Shown here one piece after another: positions 6,091 through 15,602 of a stretch of DNA of 16,927 bases. The stretch is from JADJNW01 sp964523725. GTDB taxonomy: Bacteria > Bacteroidota > Bacteroidia > Chitinophagales > Saprospiraceae. The translations under genes and the position numbers were made by a program. How positions within the stretch are numbered: position 1 is the first letter of the stretch; each line of letters opens with the position of its first letter. A model generated the notes under the pieces. It searched no databases. It saw only the letters and a list, made by a program, of their open reading frames with translations, and was not told the origin of the DNA. The stretch covers positions 1 through 16,927 of the forward strand of contig CAZGAU010000119.1 in assembly GCA_964523725.1 (NCBI GenBank), in the 5' to 3' direction.

Positions 6091-8358
6091 ATGAAATCGA
6101 ATCAACTCGTCTTGGAAAAAAATAAAAACTATTTAAACAATAGTAAGACTATTCGTAAGACTTATCCGGTGCTGCATATGAGCTGTGCTGCCTGTGCCGT
6201 CAGCGTAGAGTCGATTTTAAAAACGATCAATGGCGTTAAAGATGCCGGGGTAAATTATGCCAATCAGACTACCTGGGTTGAATATGATGAAAAAATCACT
6301 CCACCTGAAGCATTACAAAATGCGGTGCAATCCATTGGTTACGACTTAGTAATTGATGCAGAGGATCCTTATGCAGTAAAGGAAGAAGCACGGCAAAAAC
6401 ATTATGAAGATATTCGCCGCCGGACGTTATGGTCATCGGTACTGGTAGTGCCGGTAATAATTATTGGCATGTTTTTTATGAATATGCCTTATACCAACTG
6501 GATATTAATGGTACTCACCGCTCCGATCCTGTTCTGGTTTGGGCGCAGTTTTTATATCAATGCCTGGAAACAAGCACGGCATGGCAAAGCCAATATGGAT
6601 ACACTAGTAGCATTGAGTACCGGGATCGGATTCTTTTTCAGTCTTTTTAATACAGTATTTCCTGAATTTTGGCATAGCAGAGGTCTCCACGCTCATGTCT
6701 ATTACGAAGCAGCCGTTATGATCTTTGCATTTATCTCGCTTGGAAAGTTACTGGAAGAACGAGCCAAAGCGAATACTTCTACGGCTATTAAAAAATTGAT
6801 GGGCTTGCAACCCAAAACTGTAAGAGTAATCCTGAATGATCAGGAACAGGAAATTCCCATTGCAATGGTTCAAACAGGGTACACCATATTGGTACGCCCC
6901 GGGGAGAAAATTCCGGTAGACGGCATAATCATCAAAGGTAATTCTTTTGTAGATGAGAGTATGATTACGGGTGAACCCGTGGCTGTAGAAAAAAAACGGA
7001 AGGATAAGGTATTTGCCGGAACAATGAATCAAAAAGGGAGTTTCTATTTCGAAGCGGAAAAAATTGGCGGAGAAACTATCCTTGCTCAAATTATTAAGAT
7101 GGTGCAAGAGGCACAAGGCAGTAAAGCCCCGGTGCAAAAACTGGTGGATAAAATATCAGGTGTCTTTGTACCGGTGGTTATCGGTATATCCATACTCACT
7201 TTTATTACCTGGATACTGATTGGTGGTGAAAATGCATTTACACATGCATTGCTAACCTCTATTACAGTACTTGTCATCGCATGTCCTTGTGCGTTGGGTT
7301 TAGCAACGCCCACTGCGATCATGGTCGGCATTGGTAAAGGCGCTGAAAATAATATCCTTATCCGGGATGCAGAAAGCCTGGAACTGGCACACAAAGTGAA
7401 TGCTGTTATCCTGGATAAAACCGGAACCATTACAGAGGGCAGACCGATGGTAACAGATATTTTGTGGTATGCCAAAGAACACACGGAGGCGTTGCAAAAT
7501 ATCCTTTACACCCTTGAATTACAATCCGAGCATCCCTTGGCAGAGGCAGTCGTAAATAAACTTAAAGAAAACCCCGTGAAAAGAATTTCGCTGGAATATT
7601 TTGAAAGCCTGACCGGACGAGGTGTATATGGAATATACAAGGAGCAATCCTTCTTTGTTGGCAACGAAAAACTGCTGGAAGACCAGGGAATCAGAATTTC
7701 CTTGGCGATTAAAGCACAGACGAAACAATGGCAGGAGGAAGCAAAAACGGTTGTTTATTTCTCTAATAACCAACAAATATTGGCGATGCTGGCGATTGCT
7801 GATACAATCAAACCGACGTCAAGTAATGCTATCGCCACACTCCAGTCAAGAGGCATTGAGGTTTACATGCTCACCGGTGACAATGAACGCACCGCGACAG
7901 CAGTGGCAAAACAGGTTGGTGTCAACGCCTACCAGGCAGAAGTACTCCCTGCTGATAAAGCCGCTTTTGTACAAAAGCTACAATCGGAAGGTAAAGTGGT
8001 AGCCATGGTGGGCGATGGAATCAATGATTCACATGCGCTGGCACAGGCAGATGTCAGTATTGCAATGGGTAAAGGTTCTGATATTGCAATGGATGTGGCT
8101 AAAATGACCCTGATTTCTTCTGATCTGCAAAGCATCCCGAAAGCATTGCGTCTGTCCGGGAAAATTGTACAAGGCATCCGGCAAAATCTATTTTGGGCAT
8201 TTATTTATAACCTGATAGGCATTCCGATCGCGGCAGGTGTACTTTTTCCTATAAATGGATTCCTCCTTAGTCCGATGATTGCTGGGGCAGCGATGGCTTT
8301 AAGCTCAGTGAGTGTAGTAGGTAACAGCCTTCGCCTGCGTATGTCAAAACTCGATTGA
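6091..8358 (+). CDS. copA: Copper-exporting P1B-type ATPase
   Basis: A 755-residue inner-membrane pump moving Cu(I) from cytoplasm to periplasm at the cost of ATP. In order: one HMA domain with MSCAAC (Cys32, Cys35); transmembrane helices with the actuator motif TGEPV (Thr293-Gly294-Glu295); the membrane copper site CPC (Cys398, Pro399, Cys400); the phosphorylated Asp442 in DKTGT; SEHPLA (His481-Pro482) of the nucleotide domain; GDGIND (residues 641-646). The last helices contain YNLIGIP and MALSSVSVVGNS, the Tyr-Asn and Met-x-x-Ser-Ser signatures of the copper (P1B-1) group. Length is normal for one HMA domain. The promoter carries the repeated operator, and the RND adaptor follows 54 bp after the stop with no terminator seen, so copA likely heads an operon through to 13961. 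Confidence 0.96.
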   Translation: MKSNQLVLEKNKNYLNNSKTIRKTYPVLHMSCAACAVSVESILKTINGVKDAGVNYANQTTWVEYDEKITPPEALQNAVQSIGYDLVIDAEDPYAVKEEARQKHYEDIRRRTLWSSVLVVPVIIIGMFFMNMPYTNWILMVLTAPILFWFGRSFYINAWKQARHGKANMDTLVALSTGIGFFFSLFNTVFPEFWHSRGLHAHVYYEAAVMIFAFISLGKLLEERAKANTSTAIKKLMGLQPKTVRVILNDQEQEIPIAMVQTGYTILVRPGEKIPVDGIIIKGNSFVDESMITGEPVAVEKKRKDKVFAGTMNQKGSFYFEAEKIGGETILAQIIKMVQEAQGSKAPVQKLVDKISGVFVPVVIGISILTFITWILIGGENAFTHALLTSITVLVIACPCALGLATPTAIMVGIGKGAENNILIRDAESLELAHKVNAVILDKTGTITEGRPMVTDILWYAKEHTEALQNILYTLELQSEHPLAEAVVNKLKENPVKRISLEYFESLTGRGVYGIYKEQSFFVGNEKLLEDQGIRISLAIKAQTKQWQEEAKTVVYFSNNQQILAMLAIADTIKPTSSNAIATLQSRGIEVYMLTGDNERTATAVAKQVGVNAYQAEVLPADKAAFVQKLQSEGKVVAMVGDGINDSHALAQADVSIAMGKGSDIAMDVAKMTLISSDLQSIPKALRLSGKIVQGIRQNLFWAFIYNLIGIPIAAGVLFPINGFLLSPMIAGAAMALSSVSVVGNSLRLRMSKLD

Positions 8359-8412
8359 GATTATTCAGAATTCGTAATCATATAATTTTCAACTAACAAA
8401 AATTTGTTAATC

Positions 8413-9468
8413 ATGCTATTCAAACTATTGCCGTTGCTGGCAGTTGTAATGGGCGTTCTTTTTGTGTCTTGTGGCTCCGATGAGGAAGCCTCAACCCAAG
8501 CACCTGCAGCTGCTTCAGCACCACAAAAATTACCCGTTGACATTCAGGTGGTAAAATCTACTCCCTTAAATCTGGAAGAAGTAATCGTCGGTACGATCGA
8601 ATCTTACAAGGAAGTGGACATTGTAAGCGAACTATTGAAGAGAATTACCAGAATTGGATTTAAGGATGGCAGTTATGTTTGGCAAGGACAATTATTGTAC
8701 AAATTGGATGATGATGATCTGAAAGCACAATTGAAAAGACTGGAAAGTGAACTGAAACTAGCCAAAATAAATGAATCACGCCTTGCAAAATTGCTGATAA
8801 CAGAGACCATCCGGCAAGAAGAATACGATATCGCCTTGACGAAATTGCAAACACTGGAAGCAGAAGCTGAATTACTACAGGTATCGCTCGCAAAAACGGA
8901 AATCAAAGCACCTTTCGGTGGGCAGATCGGTATCTCAAAGGTCCATGTGGGAAGTTTGGTATCCCCGACAGTTCCATTGGTAACTTTACAAGATCAAAGC
9001 CAGGTGAAGCTTCGTTTTCTGGTACCTGAAAAGTATTTGAACTTGATAAAAAACGGTAATAAAGTGACCTTTTCCACAGAAGGACAAGCGGAAAAACATG
9101 CTGCTGTAATTACAGCCACAGAGCCCAATATTGACGAGCAAAACCGTAGCATCCTTGTCCAAGCCACTGTCAATAATGCTAAAAAGCTTTTTAAGGCTGG
9201 ACAATCTGCCAGAATTTATTTCCCGGTCACAGAACAACAGGCTACTGGCATTACCTTGCCAACAGAAGCGTTGATTCCTGGCACCAATGGCTATACCGTT
9301 TTTGTTGTCAAAAATGGCACCGCGCATGCGACACCTGTCACTATCAGTAATCGTTCAGAAACCGAGGCACTTATTACCGGGGGGCTTAATGATGGTGATA
9401 CTGTAATGATTTCCAATATACTCCGAGCGGGCGACGGCACCCCTGTTCAAGTGATTTCCATGAATTAA
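8413..9468 (+). CDS. RND efflux periplasmic adaptor (membrane fusion) lipoprotein
   Basis: A 351-residue adaptor linking an inner-membrane RND pump to an outer-membrane channel. I start at the ATG at 8413, which places a clean signal peptide ending FVSC with Cys20; a TTG at 8404 extends the frame by three residues only. After a Ser/Ala/Gln linker, GTIESYKEVDIVSE begins the lipoyl-type half-motif, a charged Leu-rich helical hairpin of about 60 residues follows, and KTEIKAPFGGQIG is the second lipoyl half; the rest is the beta-barrel and membrane-proximal part. The Met-rich N-terminal copper ligands of CusB are not evident, so a drug-type (AcrA/MexA-like) adaptor is the better fit. The pump gene starts 20 bp downstream. 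Confidence 0.92.
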   Translation: MLFKLLPLLAVVMGVLFVSCGSDEEASTQAPAAASAPQKLPVDIQVVKSTPLNLEEVIVGTIESYKEVDIVSELLKRITRIGFKDGSYVWQGQLLYKLDDDDLKAQLKRLESELKLAKINESRLAKLLITETIRQEEYDIALTKLQTLEAEAELLQVSLAKTEIKAPFGGQIGISKVHVGSLVSPTVPLVTLQDQSQVKLRFLVPEKYLNLIKNGNKVTFSTEGQAEKHAAVITATEPNIDEQNRSILVQATVNNAKKLFKAGQSARIYFPVTEQQATGITLPTEALIPGTNGYTVFVVKNGTAHATPVTISNRSETEALITGGLNDGDTVMISNILRAGDGTPVQVISMN

Positions 9469-9488
9469 TTCTTAAAAAGTTATAAGTT

Positions 9489-12400
9489 ATGAACTTACCA
9501 ACACTGAGCATAAAAAAGCCGGTGCTGGCAGGGGTTTTCTCTGCCGTCATCGTACTGATGGGGATTGTTGGATGGAAATATTTGGGCATCCGCGAATTTC
9601 CCCTTACCGAACCTCCGGTCATTGCTGTGGTTACTTTTTACCCTGGCGCCAGTCCGGATGTAATAGCATCTAAAATTACTAAACCTTTAGAAGAATCCAT
9701 TGCTGAGGCGAATGGAGTACGTACTATATCTTCGGAATCAAGAGAACAGGTGAGTATCATCTCCATTGAATTTAACCGGGATATTGACCTGGAAGACGCA
9801 CTGAACGATGTACGGGATAAAACGGCAAAAGCAAAAAGTCAACTCCCAGTCGATGTAGACGCCCCAATTGTTGAGAAATCCAGTTCACCAGATAACCTTG
9901 TGGCATTCCTGGAAGTGGAAAGTGACACCAAAGATATTAAGGAAGTGAGTCATCTGGCGGCTACTGTTATTAAAGAGCGCATGCAATCAATTCCCGGCAT
10001 ACAACGCGTAAGTATTGTTGGCGAACACAAGTACGCCATGCGCTTAAGGTTCGATCCTGTAAAACTGGCAGCCTTTCAACTCACACCTGAAGATATTCGC
10101 CAAGCATTATCTCGCGAGAATATTGATTTGCCTTCCGGAAGAATTGAAGGAGCCAACAATGAACTCAGCGTAAGAACTTTGGGTAGACTTACCAATGCAA
10201 ATGATTTTAACGAAATGATCATAAAGCAGAACGATGCTGCTGTTATTAGGTTGAAAGACGTAGGCTTTGCGGAATTGGGTGAACTTAACGAGCGGAACGC
10301 GATTATCAATGAAACGAATAATATCAATCGAATTGGCGTAGGTGTAGCTATTCAAATACAAAGAGGTGCTAATGCGATTGAAGTAGTCGATGAGTTTTAT
10401 CGAAGACTGGACCAACTACGTAAAGAAGTGCCTAGCGACTACCGGCTTATCGTTGGGTTTGATTTCACAAAGCCCGTTCGGGAATCGATCAAAGAAGTAG
10501 AAGAAACCTTATTCATTGCATTCGGGCTGGTAGTTGTCATCATTTTCCTTTTTCTGCGTGACTGGCGTTCTACCATTATTCCGGTGCTGGCAATACCTGT
10601 ATCCATCTTATCGGCTTTCTTCATTATGTACATTGCAGGATTTTCTATCAATGTGTTGACATTGTTGGGCTTGGTGCTGGCAATTGGTTTGGTGGTGGAC
10701 GATGCCATCGTTGTACTGGAAAACATTTACCAGAAAGTAGAGCATGGAATGTCCCCAATTCAGGCGGCGCTTAAAGGTTCCGGTGAAATTTATTTTGCAG
10801 TTATTTCCACCACCATTACACTGGCAGCGGTATTTCTCCCTATCATTTTCATGGGAGGTATTAGTGGTCAGTTGTTTAAGGAATTTGCGATTGTTGTTTC
10901 CGGTTCGGTGCTGGTTTCTGCTTTTGTAGCGCTGACTTTGTCACCGATGCTGAGTGCCTATCTGCTCAAAAAGCAAGATCGTCCGAATTGGCTGTATCGC
11001 TTTACAGAGCCCCTGTTTGTTGCATTGAATAATGCCTATGCCTATGTGCTGAATGCTTTTCTGAAAAGACGTTGGCTTGCCTGGGTATTTTTAGCAGGCA
11101 CAGCAAGTCTGATTTATGTAATCGGAAAGAAATTACCTTCCGAGTTGGCACCAATTGAAGACCGTTCCAATCTCAGTCTTATTGCGATTGCCCCGGAGGG
11201 CGCCTCATTCGATTACATGAAAAAACAAATGCTTGAGGTTGGTCGCTATGTAAATGATTCCACAGAAGGATTGTACCAAACCTACTCAATGGTAGCTATT
11301 TCCTTTATTCCGGCGCCGGCTCCCGTCAATTTTGCTGTACAGTCTATCTACCTGAAAGATCCTTCCGAGCGGAAAGTAAGCGTGCAGGAGTTGTATAATC
11401 AGTATGCAATGGCTTCCGGGCAGTTCCGTGGTATTCTGTTGTTTCCGTATTTGCCACCTACTATTGGCACTCGTTATGGAGGTGGACAGCCGGTACAATT
11501 TGTATTGCAGGCACCTAGTCTGGATACCTTGGCAAGTATACTGCCAACGTTTCTGGCGGAGGCACGTCAGAGTCAAAAGTTAATGTTTGTCGACAGCGAT
11601 CTGAAAATCAACAAACCGGAAATTACAGTGGATATTGATCGCAAGAAAGCGGCATTAATGGGCGTATCCATTCAGGAGGTCGCCAGAGCTTTACAGCTTT
11701 CCTTCTCTGGGCAGCGCTACGGATATTTCATTCGCGATGACCGCCAGTACGAGGTAATCGGTCAGGTAGAACGCACTAACCGCAATGACATTAGCGATCT
11801 TCGTTCCATCTATGTCCGTTCGTCAAAGGGTGATATGATTTCTCTCGATAATCTGGTACGAGTGAGCGAGAGCATCAGTCCAGCCGCTATATATCGGTAC
11901 GATCAATATACTTCCGCCACGATCTCAGCAGGTTTAGCCCCTGGAGTAAGTCTGGCAGAAGGTATTGCTGAAATGCAGTCCATCAAAAACCGGGTACTCG
12001 GTGAGCATTTCAAATCAACACTGGCTGGTCAGTCCAGGGATTTTGAAGAAAGCCAGGGTAATCTCAATTTTACGCTGATTTTGGCACTCCTGCTTATTTA
12101 TATGATTCTGGCAGCACAATTTGAAAGTCTGCGCGATCCACTGATTATCATGCTTACGGTACCAATGGCAGTGACCGGTGCTTTGATCAGCTTGTACTGG
12201 TTTGGGCAAAGCCTCAATGTTTTCAGTCAAATCGGCATCATTACACTGGTAGGTTTGATTACCAAAAATGGTATCCTGATTGTAGAATTTGCCAATCAAC
12301 TCAAAGCCACAGGACTTTCCAGGCTGGAGGCAGTCCGACAAGCTGCAGTGCAGCGTTTTCGACCAATTTTGATGACCTCTCTGGCCATGATATTTGGCGC

Positions 12401-12617
12401 ATTGCCTATTGCCATGACCGACAATAGCCGTCAATCATTAGGTATCGTAATTGCTGGCGGTCTTATTTTCGCAGGCTTACTCACGCTGTTTGTAATACCA
12501 GCCGTGTATTCGTATTTATCTTCTCATAAAACACATAACCCGGATTTTGGTGAAGAAAATATCTCTGAAACGCAGCACCGGGAGGAAGCATTGATATTAG
12601 ACACACAAAACGCTTAA
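9489..12617 (+). CDS. RND efflux transporter, HAE (multidrug) type
   Basis: A 1042-residue proton-driven inner-membrane pump, full length for the family. It has the duplicated RND plan: a first helix near residues 10-30, a large periplasmic loop, helices from about 335, a second periplasmic loop, and a second helix block from about 855. The proton-relay pair in helix 4 is Asp404-Asp405 in GLVVDDAIVVLEN, and GLITKNGILIVEF in the C-terminal half supplies the matching Lys. The DD pair, and the absence of the heavy-metal (CusA-like) helix-4 signature, place it with hydrophobe/amphiphile exporters rather than Cu/Ag exporters. It nevertheless sits behind copA, so its expression is probably metal-responsive. 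The substrate is unknown. The outer-membrane channel gene follows after 12 bp. Confidence 0.94.
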   Translation: MNLPTLSIKKPVLAGVFSAVIVLMGIVGWKYLGIREFPLTEPPVIAVVTFYPGASPDVIASKITKPLEESIAEANGVRTISSESREQVSIISIEFNRDIDLEDALNDVRDKTAKAKSQLPVDVDAPIVEKSSSPDNLVAFLEVESDTKDIKEVSHLAATVIKERMQSIPGIQRVSIVGEHKYAMRLRFDPVKLAAFQLTPEDIRQALSRENIDLPSGRIEGANNELSVRTLGRLTNANDFNEMIIKQNDAAVIRLKDVGFAELGELNERNAIINETNNINRIGVGVAIQIQRGANAIEVVDEFYRRLDQLRKEVPSDYRLIVGFDFTKPVRESIKEVEETLFIAFGLVVVIIFLFLRDWRSTIIPVLAIPVSILSAFFIMYIAGFSINVLTLLGLVLAIGLVVDDAIVVLENIYQKVEHGMSPIQAALKGSGEIYFAVISTTITLAAVFLPIIFMGGISGQLFKEFAIVVSGSVLVSAFVALTLSPMLSAYLLKKQDRPNWLYRFTEPLFVALNNAYAYVLNAFLKRRWLAWVFLAGTASLIYVIGKKLPSELAPIEDRSNLSLIAIAPEGASFDYMKKQMLEVGRYVNDSTEGLYQTYSMVAISFIPAPAPVNFAVQSIYLKDPSERKVSVQELYNQYAMASGQFRGILLFPYLPPTIGTRYGGGQPVQFVLQAPSLDTLASILPTFLAEARQSQKLMFVDSDLKINKPEITVDIDRKKAALMGVSIQEVARALQLSFSGQRYGYFIRDDRQYEVIGQVERTNRNDISDLRSIYVRSSKGDMISLDNLVRVSESISPAAIYRYDQYTSATISAGLAPGVSLAEGIAEMQSIKNRVLGEHFKSTLAGQSRDFEESQGNLNFTLILALLLIYMILAAQFESLRDPLIIMLTVPMAVTGALISLYWFGQSLNVFSQIGIITLVGLITKNGILIVEFANQLKATGLSRLEAVRQAAVQRFRPILMTSLAMIFGALPIAMTDNSRQSLGIVIAGGLIFAGLLTLFVIPAVYSYLSSHKTHNPDFGEENISETQHREEALILDTQNA

Positions 12618-12629
12618 AATCTGACAATC

Positions 12630-13961
12630 ATGTTAAAAAACATTTCTTTTCTGATAATATGGCTTTTGTTGGGCACCTATTCCGGGGCACAAACGATCAA
12701 GCTTAGTTTGAACGAAGCAGTGGAATTTGCCAAGACCAACAACAAGCAATTACAATCGCAGCAGTTGGAAGAGCAGCTAGCTGCTGAAAAAACGAACGAA
12801 ATCAGGAGTAATTTGCTACCCAATATTTCAGCATCTGCCGGTTATCAGTATTATTTCGACCGGCAGGTCATTTTTATGCCCGGTTCTTTTGTTGAAAACA
12901 GTAGCAAATCTGTGGCAGATATAGCTGTAGGTGGTAAATACGCGCTCAACACTTCCTTGTCCATCTCACAACAATTATCAAATAAATCTACTCGGCAACA
13001 AATAGAAATGGCAAAAGTCCAGGAATCAGCTCAACGGCTGCAAACGCAGGACTTGATGAGTCAGCTATCCGTAAATGTTTCCGTTAATTATCTCAATATG
13101 TTGTTATTGCAGGAGCAAATTGCACTGAATGAGCAGAGTCTGGACCGTAACAGGCGGGCGCTGGACGACTCACGGGCACTGTTTTTACAAGGTAAAAATT
13201 TGAAGGTAGATACCCTGCGTAATTACATAGCGATTGAAAATTTGAAATCTGGTATTTCCTATTTGAGGAATGATCTGGAAGTTTTGGCACTGCAAATGAA
13301 AAGATGGCTCGCACTCCCGCAAGAGGTTGTCATTGAATTAACCGATTCTATTTCAGAACAAATGCTGCCACCACTTCCTCTCGATTTGAATAGTGTGGTG
13401 GAAATAGCTTTGCAAAACCGGAAAGATATCAAACAATACCAGCTGTCAATTTTGATGAACAAACACCAAATCATGCATGCCCAGGCTCAAAAACTGCCTC
13501 AATTATGGGCAGTAGGCATGTATCAGATGCAATCCCAAGCAGACGATCTGAATATTGGAGATTACAGTTTTCCTCGAACATCTTTTATCGGTCTGCAGGC
13601 GACTTTGCCTATTTATGCTGGAGATCGGCTGAACGCTAGGATTAATCAGACCAAAATCCGGCTACAGCAAAGCGAAATTACACTCTCAGATTTACACGAA
13701 AAGGTGAGAAGTGAATTGGCAGCAAGCCTGAGTAAACTAAAAGAAGCAGAAGCACAATTAGGGATTCAACAACAACAGGTGGAAATGGCCGAACTCAGTT
13801 ACACGATGATGAATGACAGGTATCGCAATGGCTTGAGCTCTCGCATTGAATTAGCTGATGCTGAACTGGCGCTTACCCAAGCAAAACTGAATTTATTGCA
13901 AGCTATACATCGTTTTAGGCTATTACAAATCGATTTACAACAGAATATTGGGATACTTTGA
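12630..13961 (+). CDS. TolC-family outer-membrane efflux channel
   Basis: A 443-residue outer-membrane factor completing the tripartite RND system. It has a Sec signal peptide (FLIIWLLLGTYSGA, likely cut before Gln21). The mature protein begins with the typical OEP pattern IKLSLNEAVEFAKTNNKQL, is rich in long amphipathic Gln/Glu/Leu helices, and shows the usual internal duplication: LSLNEAVEFAKTNNKQL near residue 26 is echoed by LNSVVEIALQNRKDIKQYQL near residue 255. The second half ends SYTMMNDRYRNGLSSRIELADAE, the usual C-terminal helix of the family. No lipobox is seen. It is tightly linked to the pump gene and is the last gene before the terminator at 14020. Confidence 0.93.
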   Translation: MLKNISFLIIWLLLGTYSGAQTIKLSLNEAVEFAKTNNKQLQSQQLEEQLAAEKTNEIRSNLLPNISASAGYQYYFDRQVIFMPGSFVENSSKSVADIAVGGKYALNTSLSISQQLSNKSTRQQIEMAKVQESAQRLQTQDLMSQLSVNVSVNYLNMLLLQEQIALNEQSLDRNRRALDDSRALFLQGKNLKVDTLRNYIAIENLKSGISYLRNDLEVLALQMKRWLALPQEVVIELTDSISEQMLPPLPLDLNSVVEIALQNRKDIKQYQLSILMNKHQIMHAQAQKLPQLWAVGMYQMQSQADDLNIGDYSFPRTSFIGLQATLPIYAGDRLNARINQTKIRLQQSEITLSDLHEKVRSELAASLSKLKEAEAQLGIQQQQVEMAELSYTMMNDRYRNGLSSRIELADAELALTQAKLNLLQAIHRFRLLQIDLQQNIGIL

Positions 13962-14019
13962 TCTTGATACTTGCCATAACCAAATGAAGCAATCAGAATC
14001 GTTGCAAGTTTTTATCGAA

Positions 14020-14046
14020 GCCGTGTTGTAATAACGCGGCTTTTTT
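14020..14046 (+). terminator. Rho-independent terminator after the copA-RND operon
   Basis: Stem GCCGTGTT (14020-14027) and AACGCGGC (14033-14040) pair over eight positions with one G-U pair, closing a 5-nt loop GTAAT, followed by six T at 14041-14046 and a further T-rich stretch. It lies 58 bp after the channel gene stop and about 50 bp before the MFS promoter, separating the two transcription units. Confidence 0.88.
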
Positions 14047-14097
14047 AATTTTTCCTCATCTCTCAAATGGCGACTTATGATATCATTTTTTAAAAAA

Positions 14098-14156
14098 TAA
14101 TATAACTCTCTCCGGTAATTTTATAAAGACTCTACTCTCAAGTTCTTGCATTTTTG
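14098..14156 (+). promoter_or_regulatory. Regulon promoter C: 21-bp direct repeat plus -7 box, before the MFS gene
   Basis: Half-sites TAATATAAC (14098-14106) and TTTTATAAA (14119-14127) start 21 bp apart with TCTCTCCGGTAA between. After 21 bp comes CATTTTTG (14149-14156), one mismatch from TAnnTTTG, then 20 bp to the ATG at 14177. It is the most divergent of the four copies but keeps every spacing. Confidence 0.75.
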
Positions 14157-14176
14157 TAATAAAAAAATCAACTATT

Positions 14177-15592
14177 ATGAACGCCACAATTAGTACCGCC
14201 AACCCGGCTTATGCAAAACGCTGGAAAGCCTTATTCGTGCTATGTACAGCACAATTCATGGTAATCATGGACACCTCCATCATTGGGGTTGCATTACCTG
14301 CCATTCAGGAGGCACTAGGTTATTCGCAGGCTAACTTGCAATGGATATTTAATGCCTATGTAATCTTCTTTGGTGGATTATTATTACTTGGAGGACGACT
14401 ATCCGATCTGTTTGGAGCAAGAAAAATCTTTATCACTGGTTTTGCGATTTTAGCGCTGGCTTCATTACTGGCAGGTTTTGCATGGTCAGAAGCTGCAATG
14501 AACACTGGGCGCGCTATTCAGGGCTTAGGCTCTGCCTTAATTGCACCAGCTGCTTTGGCGCTCTTGATGAGTATGTTTACGGATCCTAAAGAACTAGGCA
14601 AGGCGCTTGGTTTTTGGGGTGCATCTGCGGCTGCCGGTGGTTCTGCGGGGGTATTCCTGGGCGGTGTGCTCACCGAATGGCTCACCTGGAACTGGGTATT
14701 TCTGATCAATGTGCCGTTGGCAATTGCTGTTATTTTTGCCAGTCCTGCCTTATTGTTGCCTGGCACCCGTCAAAAAGGGAAAGTAGATATTCTGGGGGCT
14801 GCGCTGGTAACCTCAGCACTTGTGCTGGTCGTGTATGCGATCGTTACTGGAGAGCAAGCGGGTTGGTTTTCAGTCCAAACCTTAGGTTTAATAATAATTT
14901 CAGCTCTACTGCTCGGATTTTTCCTTTGGCTACAAACATCCAAGAAACAGCCTTTAGTGCCAATACAAATATTTAAAAGATTCAATTTGTCGGCTGCTAA
15001 TGTGGTAATGATGTTGCTTGCCGGAGCCTGGATTCCATTATGGTTTTACCTGAATCTGTATCTACAGCAAGTTTTGCAATTTAGTGCATTAAATAGCGGA
15101 CTAGCACTCTTGCCAATGACCCTTGCTATTATGGTAATGATGGTTGTTATTACGGGAAAATTAGTCGGTAAATATGGATTTAAACCCATTCTGGTAGCGG
15201 GCTTACTGGTATTGGCTACTGCATTGTTTTTATTTGCAACCGTACCCGTTGGCGGCACATTCGTGATGAATGTATTGCCCGCCTCTCTGATTGCAGCCGC
15301 AGGTATGTCCTTGGCATACATTCCGGCTACCATTGCCTCTATGATGGGTGCAAAACCGGAAGAAACGGGTTTGGCATCAGGTTTGGTTAATACCAGTTAT
15401 CAGATCGGCTCTGCTATTGGGTTGGCGGTTGTTGTTGCTATTGCTTCAGCCAAAATAAGCAATGGGTTAAGCTCAGGATTAGGACAATTGGAAGCTTATA
15501 ATGGCGCTTTTCAGACAGCTTTTTTTGCTGCTGCAATCATTGCTGTATTGAGTGCAATCATTGCACTGGTTTTTGTAAAGACGCCTAAATAA
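14177..15592 (+). CDS. MFS drug exporter, DHA2 (EmrB/QacA-like) family
   Basis: A 471-residue inner-membrane, probably proton-coupled, exporter with about 14 hydrophobic helices, the DHA2 number. Helix 1 carries MDTSIIGVALP (Asp32), a family signature. Motif A, GGRLSDLFGARK, is at residues 72-83 in the first cytoplasmic loop. Arg-containing GRAIQGLGSALIAPA follows, and the helix-5 region has GGVLTEWLTWNWVFLINVP, motif-C like. The substrate cannot be read from sequence; relatives export dyes, detergents and antibiotics. It is transcribed alone: a terminator lies upstream and another regulon promoter begins 10 bp after its stop. Its promoter has the same operator as copA, suggesting induction by the same signal, which is unusual for this family. 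Confidence 0.92.
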   Translation: MNATISTANPAYAKRWKALFVLCTAQFMVIMDTSIIGVALPAIQEALGYSQANLQWIFNAYVIFFGGLLLLGGRLSDLFGARKIFITGFAILALASLLAGFAWSEAAMNTGRAIQGLGSALIAPAALALLMSMFTDPKELGKALGFWGASAAAGGSAGVFLGGVLTEWLTWNWVFLINVPLAIAVIFASPALLLPGTRQKGKVDILGAALVTSALVLVVYAIVTGEQAGWFSVQTLGLIIISALLLGFFLWLQTSKKQPLVPIQIFKRFNLSAANVVMMLLAGAWIPLWFYLNLYLQQVLQFSALNSGLALLPMTLAIMVMMVVITGKLVGKYGFKPILVAGLLVLATALFLFATVPVGGTFVMNVLPASLIAAAGMSLAYIPATIASMMGAKPEETGLASGLVNTSYQIGSAIGLAVVVAIASAKISNGLSSGLGQLEAYNGAFQTAFFAAAIIAVLSAIIALVFVKTPK

Positions 15593-15602
15593 TAAGCAGA
15601 AA

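Noticed and set aside
8404..8412. TTG start for the RND adaptor
   Set aside because: It adds only three residues; the ATG at 8413 gives a standard lipoprotein signal peptide.
8359..8412. A fifth copy of the 21-bp direct repeat before the RND adaptor
   Set aside because: The DNA is A/T-rich and contains TATAATTTT, but no pair of half-sites 21 bp apart with the conserved middle could be aligned.
9489..12617. Assignment of the RND pump as CusA (copper/silver exporter)
   Set aside because: Helix 4 has the Asp-Asp pair in GLVVDDAIVVLEN of HAE pumps, and the adaptor lacks CusB-type Met ligands.
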